Source: Robiginitalea biformata HTCC2501
GTDB taxonomy: Bacteria > Bacteroidota > Bacteroidia > Flavobacteriales > Flavobacteriaceae
NCBI RefSeq assembly: GCF_000024125.1
Contig: NC_013222.1
Location: forward strand, 2,458,501-2,522,500
DNA length: 64,000 nucleotides
Direction: 5' to 3'
Shown here piece by piece: positions 18,584 through 27,157 of the stretch. The notes below the pieces were generated by a model, which saw nothing but the letters and a program-made list of their open reading frames with translations, did no database searches and had not been told where the DNA came from. Made by a program: the position numbers and the translations under genes. How positions within the stretch are numbered: position 1 is the first letter of the stretch; the number at the start of each line of letters is the position of its first letter.

Positions 18584-20206
18584 ATGAAACATGTGGTATG
18601 GGCCATATGCGCCCTTGCACTCCTGGCCGGGTGCAGCGACCAAACGACTATTTATCAGGACAACCTTCAGGACGACCTCGTACTGGAGACCAACCCCAAT
18701 GCGCTTGCGGCAGCCATCAGCTACAGCCAGGCCGGCGTGCTGGGGATCTATGAAGAAAACAACGCCAGCGGCAAGGCTCCGGATGAGGCCGGGGACTACC
18801 CGTTGACGCTTATCGCGTCCGTTTCCCCTCCATCCTACCAGGCCGGGGACAATTTGACCGCTTCCCATGTGGACCTGGATGGCGCGTTTGCGTATGTAGC
18901 CTACAACACCGTCGGGGAAACCTATTCGGGTGCTGTGGATGTGGTGAATATCTCCGACCCCCATAACCCGAGGGTAACTGCTCGGCTTTTTTACCTGAAC
19001 GCCGATATCAATTCCCTGGCGTACGCCAACGGCTATCTCTATATCGTCGGCGGGGTAGATGCCGAAACCTCGGCCACGGCCACAGCCAACTCGTTTGTGG
19101 CGCGTATTCCGGCGAGCAACGGGACGCTTTCCACGGATGCCATCACCTATGGCTTCCAACAGGGCTATAACGCCACCGATGTGTTGGTGCTGGCCGACCG
19201 GATCCTGGTGAGCAGCGGCAAGGAAGGCAGTATTACAGCCTACAATCCCACCGACCTGACAATCCTGGACGAAGCCTTCGTGGCGGACGCCCGTTCCGTG
19301 GCGGCCACGCCTACGGGAATTGCGGTACTGGATGCGGGTACCGGGGTGCGCCTTTGGAATACGGACCTCACGGAAAACTCCGTGGTGGCGGTTACCACAG
19401 ATTTGGGTGAAGCCACCAAGAAAACACTGACTGTGGGGGACGGGACGCTCCTGGTTGCGGAGGCGGACCGCGGAACCGGCCTGTACGATTTGGGAAGCGG
19501 GGAACTTCTGGAATATCTTCCCATCCCGATTCACCCGGACGGGGTGGAAGCCGATGCCGTGGTTACCAATGCAGTGGTATCCAACGAGGCCGTCATATTC
19601 ATGGCCAACGGGGGTGCCGGTCTCTGCATTTCGGAGGAAGACGCAAACGGCGCCGACCTGGTGGGCATTGTGGAACTGGACGGTTCCGTCAACTATGTGG
19701 CTTCCCAGGGCGATTACGCCTTTGCGGCCACCGGGGAAGGCGGGCTGCAGATCATCAAGCTCAACCGGCCCAGCGAGAGCCTGGAAAGCCGGTGTGAGGG
19801 ACTCGATAAATACCGGGGTTCTTCCAGGATGGAAATCGCTTCGGGTACCTCTGAGGCATACAGCGGGCAAAAACGACTCAATACCATCGATGTCTTCGGG
19901 GAACTCCTGCTCTGCGGTTCCTGGACGGTCAATAACGACGTGGAAATTGCGGCAGACGCCTCGATGAGCCTTTACGGCACCCTGGCCGTCGGCAAGTTTT
20001 ACCGAAAGCGCGATATCACCGTAGGCGAAGGCAGTGTCCTGGTGATTGAAGGGGATGTCACCATCTACGGAGACCTCATCCTGGAAGACGGTGCCAGCGT
20101 AGAATTCCTCGGGACCGAATCTGTCCTGGATGTTTTCGGACAGGTTGTTCAGAAGGGCAACGCAACCATTACCGGTACCTTCCGGGATGTGCGCGGGGTA
20201 TTCTAG
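18584..20206 (+). CDS. Predicted surface lipoprotein with LVIVD-like beta-propeller
   Basis: 540 residues. A type II signal peptide ends LLAGC (Cys at about 16). Repeated segments such as GAVDVVNISDPHNPRV, and YVASQGDYAFAATGEGGLQIIKL near the end of the propeller, resemble LVIVD repeats of bacterial extracellular beta-propellers. After about residue 425, a region of short repeated strands (DVEIAADASMSLYGTL, SVLVIEGDVTIYGDLIL) looks like a right-handed beta-helix cap. The specific function is unknown. It ends 14 bases from the convergent TlpA gene. Upstream (18475-18583) I see a small hairpin ATTCCC/GGGAAT at 18477-18492 but no clear promoter. Confidence 0.7.
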   Translation: MKHVVWAICALALLAGCSDQTTIYQDNLQDDLVLETNPNALAAAISYSQAGVLGIYEENNASGKAPDEAGDYPLTLIASVSPPSYQAGDNLTASHVDLDGAFAYVAYNTVGETYSGAVDVVNISDPHNPRVTARLFYLNADINSLAYANGYLYIVGGVDAETSATATANSFVARIPASNGTLSTDAITYGFQQGYNATDVLVLADRILVSSGKEGSITAYNPTDLTILDEAFVADARSVAATPTGIAVLDAGTGVRLWNTDLTENSVVAVTTDLGEATKKTLTVGDGTLLVAEADRGTGLYDLGSGELLEYLPIPIHPDGVEADAVVTNAVVSNEAVIFMANGGAGLCISEEDANGADLVGIVELDGSVNYVASQGDYAFAATGEGGLQIIKLNRPSESLESRCEGLDKYRGSSRMEIASGTSEAYSGQKRLNTIDVFGELLLCGSWTVNNDVEIAADASMSLYGTLAVGKFYRKRDITVGEGSVLVIEGDVTIYGDLILEDGASVEFLGTESVLDVFGQVVQKGNATITGTFRDVRGVF

Positions 20207-20220
20207 GATTTACCGGAGTA

Positions 20221-21330
20221 CTAGGGCAGCAACTCGGCTATTTTCTCTTCGAGTGCGTCTCCCCGGAGGTTTTTGGCTACGATCACCCCGTTTTCATCCA
20301 GGATAAAACTGGCCGGGATGGCGCTCACGTTGTAGAGTTCGGCAATTTCATCGAAGTACCGGACGTTAGACACGTGCTGCCAGTCCAGGTTATCATCGGC
20401 AATGGCCTGTTTCCAGTCTTCCGCATTGCGGTCCAGGGAAACCCCCAGTACCTTGAAGCCCTTATCCTTGTATTTGTTGTAAACCCGGACGATATTCGGG
20501 TTCTCCGCCCTGCAGGGACGACACCAGGCAGCCCAGAAATCCACCAGGGTTACCTTCCCGAGGGCTTCGCTCAGGGCAAGCGGGTCACCGTCCGGGGTCG
20601 GGGCGGAAAAAGCGGGCGCTTTTGCCCCGATGGCGGTGCGCTTTGCAGATTCCAGTTTTTCGGATATACCCGATCCGTGCGTGGTTTCCCGGATCTCCTC
20701 TGAGAGGGTCCCGTAGAGTTCCTCCACCTCGGCCACGGGAACGGCATTGCTCTGGAGCATCCGGTTTAAGACCAGTGCGGAGATCAGGGCATCCGGGTTT
20801 TCTCGAACAAAATCCTTCTCGTACTGCGTCATGCGGTCCAGCAATTCAAAGTATTCGTCCCGCAGCGACTCAATCATCACCGTGTCTTTTTCCATTACCG
20901 CTTTACGCATATCCTCATTCATCGAGAGCCGCTGCCGGGATTTTTCCCGTGCGCCCTGTATATAAGCTGCATACGCATCGTTCTGGGGAGTCCCGCTCAG
21001 TTCGGCTGCCTGCAGGCTGTCTTTGTGCGCCCGAACATCGATGGTCCCATTCTCGAGGATTAGCGGGATGCCCCCGCGAACCCCTTTGACAAAGAGGTAG
21101 TACAATTCCGGTTGATCGGCTGTCCCGGCAAAGGAAAAACGGCCGGCATCCAGGGTAGCCGTATCCACATCCACGGGTTGCATATTTTCATCGCTTTTTC
21201 GCAGGATCACCTGGGTTCCGTCTGCGAGGTCTCCCTCCAAACTCCCTTCAATTCGGAAACCTTCCGAGCCCCCGTCATTACAGGCCGCAATGGCCAGTCC
21301 ACATGCGATAATCAATAGCGTTTTCTTCAT
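20221..21330 (-). CDS. TlpA-family thioredoxin lipoprotein
   Basis: 369 residues. A type II signal peptide ends AIAAC. An N-terminal DUF4369-like domain (about 25-130) is followed by a helical linker and a C-terminal thioredoxin fold with WCRPC (about residue 275) and cis-proline context AIPASF. It should be a membrane-tethered periplasmic thiol-disulfide oxidoreductase, reducing apocytochromes or other envelope proteins. Such DUF4369-thioredoxin fusions are widespread in Bacteroidota. It has its own promoter at 21350 and is separated from the upstream gene by a terminator. Confidence 0.88.
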   Translation of the reverse strand: MKKTLLIIACGLAIAACNDGGSEGFRIEGSLEGDLADGTQVILRKSDENMQPVDVDTATLDAGRFSFAGTADQPELYYLFVKGVRGGIPLILENGTIDVRAHKDSLQAAELSGTPQNDAYAAYIQGAREKSRQRLSMNEDMRKAVMEKDTVMIESLRDEYFELLDRMTQYEKDFVRENPDALISALVLNRMLQSNAVPVAEVEELYGTLSEEIRETTHGSGISEKLESAKRTAIGAKAPAFSAPTPDGDPLALSEALGKVTLVDFWAAWCRPCRAENPNIVRVYNKYKDKGFKVLGVSLDRNAEDWKQAIADDNLDWQHVSNVRYFDEIAELYNVSAIPASFILDENGVIVAKNLRGDALEEKIAELLP

Positions 21331-21349
21331 TTTTTCACAAATTGAAGCC

Positions 21350-21357
21350 CAAAGGTA
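21350..21357 (-). promoter_or_regulatory. -7 promoter box of the TlpA gene
   Basis: TACCTTTG on the minus strand, exact TAnnTTTG, 19 nt before the ATG. No TTTG at the expected upstream distance. Confidence 0.55.
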
Positions 21358-21370
21358 GGCAGTCGGTCAG

Positions 21371-21411
21371 GAATAAAAAAACCCTTAACAAAAGCTTATG
21401 TCAAGGGTTTT
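21371..21411 (-). terminator. Rho-independent terminator after the small barrel gene
   Basis: Read leftward: AAAACCCTT (21411-21403) pairs perfectly over 9 bp with AAGGGTTTT (21386-21378), continuing into a run of T. This is the clearest intrinsic terminator in the left half of the window. Confidence 0.85.
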
Positions 21412-21429
21412 CAGGTCGTTGTACGGTTA

Positions 21430-21924
21430 TCAGAATTGGTATCGGATTCCCAGTGCGATATCGAAATCAAAATTATCCGAAAACCCATCGTAGCCCGTCA
21501 GCCCGAGTTCCGGCCGGAAATCCAGGGAGAGGAGCAGCGGAATGTCGAAATTGTATTCGATACCGATGTCGCCGGCGGCAAAAAGGAACAGGCCCCCATC
21601 GTCATCCACAGGGAAACCCGGATCGAAATCCACGCTCCCAAGGCCCCCGCCAACCCCGTAATACCAGTTGAAGTTGCCATCCAGTATACGTACCCACTGG
21701 TAGATGCCGGTGAGTTTAAATGCGTCGAAGTTCCGGGAATCGCGCCATCCCAGATCCACCTCTACCCGGTTGGATCGGGCGATGGATTTCTGGTAGGAGA
21801 TTTCCGCCCCGAAACCGTCGCTGTCACCCAGCCGCAATCCGAGTGCGTGGTCCGAAATACTCTGGGCACTCAGCCCGGTCGTAAGCAGAACGGAAAAAAT
21901 CGTTAGAATTCGTAACACTTTCAT
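21430..21924 (-). CDS. Small predicted outer-membrane beta-barrel protein
   Basis: 164 residues. The signal peptide is LTIFSVLLTTGLSAQ, cleaved near AQS. The mature part alternates polar and aromatic residues in about eight strands and ends IRYQF with a C-terminal Phe, the usual BAM recognition end. No specific family is recognised. It is a monocistronic unit with a TATTTTTG promoter box at 21948-21955 and a strong terminator at 21371-21411. Confidence 0.65.
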   Translation of the reverse strand: MKVLRILTIFSVLLTTGLSAQSISDHALGLRLGDSDGFGAEISYQKSIARSNRVEVDLGWRDSRNFDAFKLTGIYQWVRILDGNFNWYYGVGGGLGSVDFDPGFPVDDDGGLFLFAAGDIGIEYNFDIPLLLSLDFRPELGLTGYDGFSDNFDFDIALGIRYQF

Positions 21925-21947
21925 ACAATTCGGTTTTATTTTGCTGC

Positions 21948-21955
21948 CAAAAATA
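21948..21955 (-). promoter_or_regulatory. -7 promoter box of the small barrel gene
   Basis: TATTTTTG on the minus strand, exact TAnnTTTG, 23 nt before the ATG at 21924. Confidence 0.6.
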
Positions 21956-22007
21956 GGCCATCTCAGGTGGCCTTCCGTTAATAAAAACTTAATTTAGACG
22001 TCAAAAA

Positions 22008-24929
22008 TTGCCCGGATTGGAGATTTCTGAACTCAAACAACTTGCGCAGTCGCTCGGAGGGACGCTGCATTGGGACGAACTGCACCAGGCCCTCTATGCA
22101 ACGGATGCCTCGGTTTACCGCATGAAGCCCCTGGCTATGGCTTTTCCCAGGGATTCCTCGGATATCGCAAAGCTGATCCGTTTTGCCGGGGCCCACGGGG
22201 TTGGTTTGATACCCCGGACGGCCGGTACTTCCCTGGCCGGACAATGCGTGGGGCCGGGAATCGTTGTGGACGTATCCCGCCACATGACGGAAATTCTGGA
22301 GCTCAATGCGGAAGAGCGCACCGTCCGCGTGCAACCGGGGGTGGTCCGGGACGAACTCAATGACTTCCTGAGGCCCCACGGCCTGTTTTTCGGGCCAAAC
22401 ACCTCTACCTCCAACCGCTGTATGATCGGGGGGATGGTCGGGAATAACTCCAGCGGTACGACCTCCATTCAATATGGCGTGACGCGTGATAAAGTCGTTG
22501 CCCTTACCGCACTGTTATCCGATGGGAGCGAAATAGACGTCCGGGATCTCAACCCCCGGGAATTCCACGAGAAAGCCCAGGGCGAAACACTTGAAGCAAA
22601 TATTTATAAGGAGATACATAAGGAACTATCCAATAAGGAGATACAAAATGAAATAGTTCGAGAATTTCCGCATCCCGACATCCACCGCAGAAATACGGGC
22701 TACGCAGTGGACGCGCTGCTGGATACCGCTGTTTTCGGACGGTCCGATGCGCCCTTTAACCTGGCGAAAATCCTCAGCGGCAGCGAGGGGACGCTGGCAT
22801 TTACCACGGAGATTACCCTCCGGCTGGACCCACTGCCCCCAGGTGTTTCCGCTATGCTTGTGCCGCATTACCGTACGCTCGATGACAGCCTGTCGGACGT
22901 GGTGCCGGCCATGACGCACGACCTGCACCTCTGCGAGATGATGGACAAAGTGATCCTGGATTGCACACGGAACAATCGGGAACAAAGCGAAAACCGCTTC
23001 TTTGTGGAGGGCGACCCGGCGGCCCTGCTCATGCTCGAAGTGCGGGCCGGGGATGCCGATGCCCTGGAAACGCGGATACGCGCCCTGCAAGAGACCCTGA
23101 AAACCGCCGGGAGGGCCTATGCGGTTCCCGTCCTGTACGGGGAAGATATCCGCAAAGCAGTTGATTTGCGCAAGGCGGGGCTTGGGTTGCTGGGAAATAT
23201 GGTGGGCGACCATAAAGCCGTTGCGTGTATCGAAGACACGGCTGTTGCCCTGCCGGACCTCAGGGATTTTATCGGGGAATTCACGAAAATCATGGAGGGC
23301 TACGGGCAACAGGCCGTGTATTACGCCCATGCGGGGGCAGGAGAGCTTCACCTCCGGCCCATCCTGGACCTCAAAAAATCGGCGGACGTGGCCCTTTTTC
23401 GCTCAATCACCACAGACGTGGCCCGACTGACCAAAAAGTACCGGGGCTCCTTCAGCGGGGAACACGGTGACGGGATAGTCCGTGCGGAATTTATCCCGAT
23501 GATGATCGGGGAGGAAAATTACCAGTTGCTGCGGCGAATCAAAACGGCCTTTGACCCAAAAGGCGTTTTCAACCCCGGGAAAATCGTCGACGCGTTTCCT
23601 ATGGATCGCTCCCTGCGTTACGAGCCGGACCGTGAGGAACCCGAACCCGGTACACTTCTCGATTTTTCGGACAGCCAGGGAATATTACGCGCCGCCGAAA
23701 AATGCAATGGCAGCGGGGACTGCAGGAAGTCGCATACGATGGCCGGAGCCATGTGTCCGAGTTACCAGGCCACCCGCCGGGAGTCCGATACAACACGCGG
23801 CCGGGCCAATACGCTGCGGGAAATGCTTACCCAATACCCGGGAAACAACGGTTTTAACCGGCCGGAACTCAAGGAAGTGTTTGATCTTTGCCTGAGCTGC
23901 AAGGCCTGTGCCCGGGAGTGTCCGAGCAACGTGGATGTGGCCACACTGAAGGCGGAATTCAGCTATCAGTACCAGAAGGCCAACGGCTTTTCGCTCCGCA
24001 ACCGGCTATTTGCCTACAACACCCGGATAAATGCCCTGAACAGCCGGGTGGCCGGCCTGGCCAATGCCCTGACGGGGAACAATGCCGTGGGCCGGGCTCT
24101 AAAGCGCCTTGCGGGGGTGGCCCCGGAGCGGACCCTGCCGCCCGTCGGCCGCGCCGATTTTGACGGCCACCTGCGACGGCTGCAGGCCGAATACCGACCT
24201 GAAGGCCGCCCGGTAGCCCTGTACATTGACGAGTTTACCCGTTACCTGGATACGCGGCAGGGGAAAGACGCCGTGGAATTACTGACCCGCCTGGGATACC
24301 GGGTAGAACTGTTTTTTGCGGAAAGCGGCCGAACGTTTATCTCCAAGGGGTTTCTGGAACAGGCCCAGCGCCTTGCCCGGAGAAACAGTTCCGCCCTGTC
24401 CGCCCTGGCTGAAAAAGGAATTCCGCTATTGGGGCTCGAGCCGTCGGCGATCCTTACCTTCCGGGACGAATACAAGCGTATGGGGCTGCCGCCCGAAACC
24501 GCCAGCCGGATAGCGGGGAACGCCTTCCTTATTGAGGAATTCCTGGCGGGCGAGGCTCGGGAAGGCCGCATTGGAAGCGACCGGTTTACCCGGGAATTCC
24601 GGGAGGTGAAGATCCACAACCACTGCTACCAGAAAGCGCTTTCGGACCAAAAGATCACCTTCGACATATTGAACCTGCCGGAAAATTACCGGGTGTCCAT
24701 AATTCCTTCGGGCTGCTGTGGGATGGCGGGCTCATTCGGATACGAAAAAGAGCACTACGGGGTGAGTATGGCAGTGGGCGAGCTGCGGCTTTTCCCGGCT
24801 ATCCGAAAATCGGAGGATACCGTATTATTGGCGGCCAACGGGACGAGCTGCCGGCATCAGATCTACGACGGAACAGGCCGGCGGGCCGAACATCCGGTAA
24901 CACTGCTTAAGGAGGCGTTAATCGCCTGA
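22008..24929 (+). CDS. FAD-linked oxidase / 4Fe-4S / CCG-domain fusion (D-lactate dehydrogenase-like)
   Basis: About 970 residues. The PCMH-type FAD domain has PRTAGTSLAGQCVGPG (about 68-83) and the FAD-oxidase C domain has SFSGEHGDGIVRAEF. Two iron-sulphur cysteine sets follow (CNGSGDC near 565, CLSCKACARECP near 628) and a CCG-type domain with SGCCGMAGSFG near 900. Such fusions oxidise D-lactate, glycolate or related 2-hydroxyacids and feed electrons to the membrane chain; the substrate is not decided by sequence. The start is a TTG at 22008 or 22017 (no ATG precedes the conserved region). A TAATTTAG box at 21990-21997 suggests a very short leader. An AT-rich repeated patch lies at 22583-22665. 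Confidence 0.85.
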   Translation: MPGLEISELKQLAQSLGGTLHWDELHQALYATDASVYRMKPLAMAFPRDSSDIAKLIRFAGAHGVGLIPRTAGTSLAGQCVGPGIVVDVSRHMTEILELNAEERTVRVQPGVVRDELNDFLRPHGLFFGPNTSTSNRCMIGGMVGNNSSGTTSIQYGVTRDKVVALTALLSDGSEIDVRDLNPREFHEKAQGETLEANIYKEIHKELSNKEIQNEIVREFPHPDIHRRNTGYAVDALLDTAVFGRSDAPFNLAKILSGSEGTLAFTTEITLRLDPLPPGVSAMLVPHYRTLDDSLSDVVPAMTHDLHLCEMMDKVILDCTRNNREQSENRFFVEGDPAALLMLEVRAGDADALETRIRALQETLKTAGRAYAVPVLYGEDIRKAVDLRKAGLGLLGNMVGDHKAVACIEDTAVALPDLRDFIGEFTKIMEGYGQQAVYYAHAGAGELHLRPILDLKKSADVALFRSITTDVARLTKKYRGSFSGEHGDGIVRAEFIPMMIGEENYQLLRRIKTAFDPKGVFNPGKIVDAFPMDRSLRYEPDREEPEPGTLLDFSDSQGILRAAEKCNGSGDCRKSHTMAGAMCPSYQATRRESDTTRGRANTLREMLTQYPGNNGFNRPELKEVFDLCLSCKACARECPSNVDVATLKAEFSYQYQKANGFSLRNRLFAYNTRINALNSRVAGLANALTGNNAVGRALKRLAGVAPERTLPPVGRADFDGHLRRLQAEYRPEGRPVALYIDEFTRYLDTRQGKDAVELLTRLGYRVELFFAESGRTFISKGFLEQAQRLARRNSSALSALAEKGIPLLGLEPSAILTFRDEYKRMGLPPETASRIAGNAFLIEEFLAGEAREGRIGSDRFTREFREVKIHNHCYQKALSDQKITFDILNLPENYRVSIIPSGCCGMAGSFGYEKEHYGVSMAVGELRLFPAIRKSEDTVLLAANGTSCRHQIYDGTGRRAEHPVTLLKEALIA
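22606..22645. repeat. 13-base direct repeat, 27-base period, inside the FAD oxidase gene
   Basis: ATAAGGAGATACA occurs at 22606-22618 and 22633-22645. The period of nine codons gives a repeated KEI-x-x-E peptide pattern. It sits in an AT-rich patch of a G+C-rich gene. Confidence 0.75.
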
Positions 24930-25781
24930 ACCGTCTGTGGTTTTCTTGTCTTTATTAGTCTCGGTAATCTCCAGAATACTGGAGATGAGCTGGTTCATGT
25001 CCATCCCTTTGAGTTCTTCGTCAGCAAAGAAAGGGAGGAGCTTGTCTTCCTGGTATTTGTAGAGTTTCCAGCGCTTGAAATGGTATTCGAGGGCCGTCAG
25101 GCTCTCCACCCAATCCCCGGAATTCAGATAGAGACAATTTCCTTTTGGGGTCTCTCTCCACGCTTTCTTCGGATGGTGGATATGTCCGCATATCACAGTG
25201 TCGTAGCGGTTTTCCAGGGCCAGGTCTACGACAGATTTTTCAAAGCGTTCCCGGTGTCCGGCAGCAGCCCGGTTTTGCCCAGCGCGACGTGCCAGGGAAT
25301 AAGGCCCGCGGCCTGTCAGGCGGCGCACCCGGTTGAAGCCCCGGTTGGCAAGGAACAACAGCCGGTAACCCAATGCGCCCAGGCGGACGACCCACTTGGT
25401 TTGCGTACCCGCCAGGTCGCAGATATCTCCGTGAAAGATCCAGGTTTTGCGGCCGTCCAGGTTGAGCAGGAGTTTATCCCGGATCTGCAGGTTCCCCAGG
25501 GTGGTCCCGGTAAACTTCCGGAAGACCTGGTCCCGGTTCCCGGTCAGATAATACACAGTGGTACCCGAGGCAGCCAGTCCGAGGATTTTCTTAAGCACCT
25601 TGAAGTGGGAGGGAGGGAAGTACGCCTTGTCGAACCGCTCGAAATCGAAAATATCCCCGTTTAAAACCAGGGTTGCCGGGCGAATACTGCTCAGGTAGGC
25701 GAGCAGGGAGTCGGCCTGGCATTCCCGGGTCCCCAGGTGGACATCCGAAAGGACTACTATTTGCGGCTTGCGCTTTTTCAA
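24918..25781 (-). CDS. Metallophosphoesterase, LpxH-like
   Basis: 287 residues. Calcineurin-type motifs in order: SDVHLG (about 12-17), NGDIFDF, TGNRD, FHGDICD and GHIHHP. Annotations of such proteins as UDP-2,3-diacylglucosamine diphosphatase are common, which would place it in lipid A synthesis, but it is longer than classical LpxH. The usual GNH(D/E) motif reads GNRD, replacing the catalytic histidine by arginine. The start is a TTG at 25781, backed by a TAATTTTG promoter box at 25803-25810. Its last 12 bases overlap the end of the convergent FAD oxidase gene. Confidence 0.8.
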   Translation of the reverse strand: MKKRKPQIVVLSDVHLGTRECQADSLLAYLSSIRPATLVLNGDIFDFERFDKAYFPPSHFKVLKKILGLAASGTTVYYLTGNRDQVFRKFTGTTLGNLQIRDKLLLNLDGRKTWIFHGDICDLAGTQTKWVVRLGALGYRLLFLANRGFNRVRRLTGRGPYSLARRAGQNRAAAGHRERFEKSVVDLALENRYDTVICGHIHHPKKAWRETPKGNCLYLNSGDWVESLTALEYHFKRWKLYKYQEDKLLPFFADEELKGMDMNQLISSILEITETNKDKKTTDGSGD

Positions 25782-25802
25782 TGGAGTTCAGGTATTTGGG
25801 GT

Positions 25803-25810
25803 CAAAATTA
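25803..25810 (-). promoter_or_regulatory. -7 promoter box of the metallophosphoesterase gene
   Basis: TAATTTTG on the minus strand, exact TAnnTTTG, 21 nt before the TTG start. The rest of 25811-25921 is an AT-leaning divergent spacer with nothing else I can support. Confidence 0.55.
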
Positions 25811-25921
25811 TGACGTCCGGTATATAAACGGAAATCCCGCAGATGAATTCTTCCCTTCCCCAAGGTTAAGTTTACGTAAGGCAAGCCGCTTTTGAGTTTA
25901 AGCGACTATTATTCGATGCCC

Positions 25922-25953
25922 TTTGGTTCGCAAGGTGTTAAGAAGTAACTTTG
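25922..25953 (+). promoter_or_regulatory. Promoter of aroC
   Basis: TTTG (25922-25925), 20 nt, TAACTTTG (25946-25953): full consensus with ideal spacing. It rules out the longer ORF start at 25951. Confidence 0.75.
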
Positions 25954-26028
25954 GGGCTTGTTAAATCCCGGGAATCCGACGTCCCATTCCATCCGGAATC
26001 GGGTGCCCCGCGTCCAAATTACACTACG

Positions 26029-27093
26029 ATGGCAGGAAACAGCTTTGGTACGGTTTTCAGGCTCACCACCTTCGGGGAGTCACACGGTAAAGGATTGGGC
26101 GGGGTAATCGACGGTTGCCCGGCCGGTTTGAAGATCGACCTGGAGGCCATCCAGAAAGACCTGGACCGACGCAGGCCCGGGCAGTCCGCCATTGTTACCC
26201 AGCGCAAGGAGTCCGACCAGGTGCAGTTTTACTCGGGGATATTCGAGGGGGAAACCACCGGGACCCCCATCGGTTTTCTGATTCCCAATGCCGATCAGAA
26301 ATCAAAAGATTACAGCCACATCGCCGGTACATACCGGCCCTCCCATGCGGATTATACCTACGATCAGAAATACGGCAAGCGGGATTACCGCGGTGGCGGG
26401 CGCAGTTCCGCCCGGGAAACGGTTTGCCGGGTGGTGGCCGGGGCGATTGCCAAACAGCTCCTGGGGGATGTATCGATCCAGGCTTATGTTTCCCAGGTGG
26501 GAAACATGGCCCTGGATACCCCGTATGGGGAACTAAACCTGGAGGAGGCCGAAAACAACCCGGTCCGCTGCCCGGATCCGGAAATGGCATCCCAAATGGA
26601 AGCGCATATCCGGGAGGTCCGTAAATCCGGGGATACGATAGGCGGGGTGGTCAGTTGCGTCATCCGGGGCGTGCCCGCCGGGTGGGGGGAGCCCGTTTTT
26701 GATAAACTACACGCCTGCCTGGGCGGGGCCATGCTTTCGATCAACGCGGTGAAGGGCTTTGAATACGGCAGCGGCTTCCAGGGCGTCACCATGCGGGGCA
26801 GCGAGCACAATGACGCCTTTAACCCGGACGGCAGTACCCGGACAAATCACAGCGGGGGTGTACAGGGCGGAATCAGCAACGGCATGGATATCTATTTCCG
26901 TGTGGCCTTTAAGCCGGTGGCCACCCTGCTGCAATCCTACGACACCATCGACAAAGAAGGCCGGGAGGTCACCGTCCAGGGGAAGGGAAGGCACGACCCG
27001 TGCGTCGTCCCGCGGGCCGTCCCTATTGTGGAGGCCATGGCAGCCCTGGTCCTCGCGGACATGTCGCTGCTGGCCCGGCTCTCCCAAATCTGA
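26029..27093 (+). CDS. aroC: Chorismate synthase
   Basis: 354 residues, the last common step of the shikimate pathway: FMN-dependent elimination of phosphate from EPSP to chorismate. Signatures are [18 protein letters not shown] (about 14-31), [18 protein letters not shown], and [13 protein letters not shown] in the C-terminal half. The ATG at 26029 gives the family N-terminus [20 protein letters not shown]. No other aro genes are adjacent. The gap to the symporter gene is 64 bases. Confidence 0.97.
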   Translation: MAGNSFGTVFRLTTFGESHGKGLGGVIDGCPAGLKIDLEAIQKDLDRRRPGQSAIVTQRKESDQVQFYSGIFEGETTGTPIGFLIPNADQKSKDYSHIAGTYRPSHADYTYDQKYGKRDYRGGGRSSARETVCRVVAGAIAKQLLGDVSIQAYVSQVGNMALDTPYGELNLEEAENNPVRCPDPEMASQMEAHIREVRKSGDTIGGVVSCVIRGVPAGWGEPVFDKLHACLGGAMLSINAVKGFEYGSGFQGVTMRGSEHNDAFNPDGSTRTNHSGGVQGGISNGMDIYFRVAFKPVATLLQSYDTIDKEGREVTVQGKGRHDPCVVPRAVPIVEAMAALVLADMSLLARLSQI

Positions 27094-27157
27094 AAGCCTG
27101 AATTTGGGGGGATTCCCGCATAAATAGTATCTTCCGGGCTCAAACCAAATAACCTAT

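Noticed and set aside
18446..19870. 474-codon frame antisense to the LVIVD-like lipoprotein
   Set aside because: No start context or domain; the opposite strand has a lipobox and propeller repeats.
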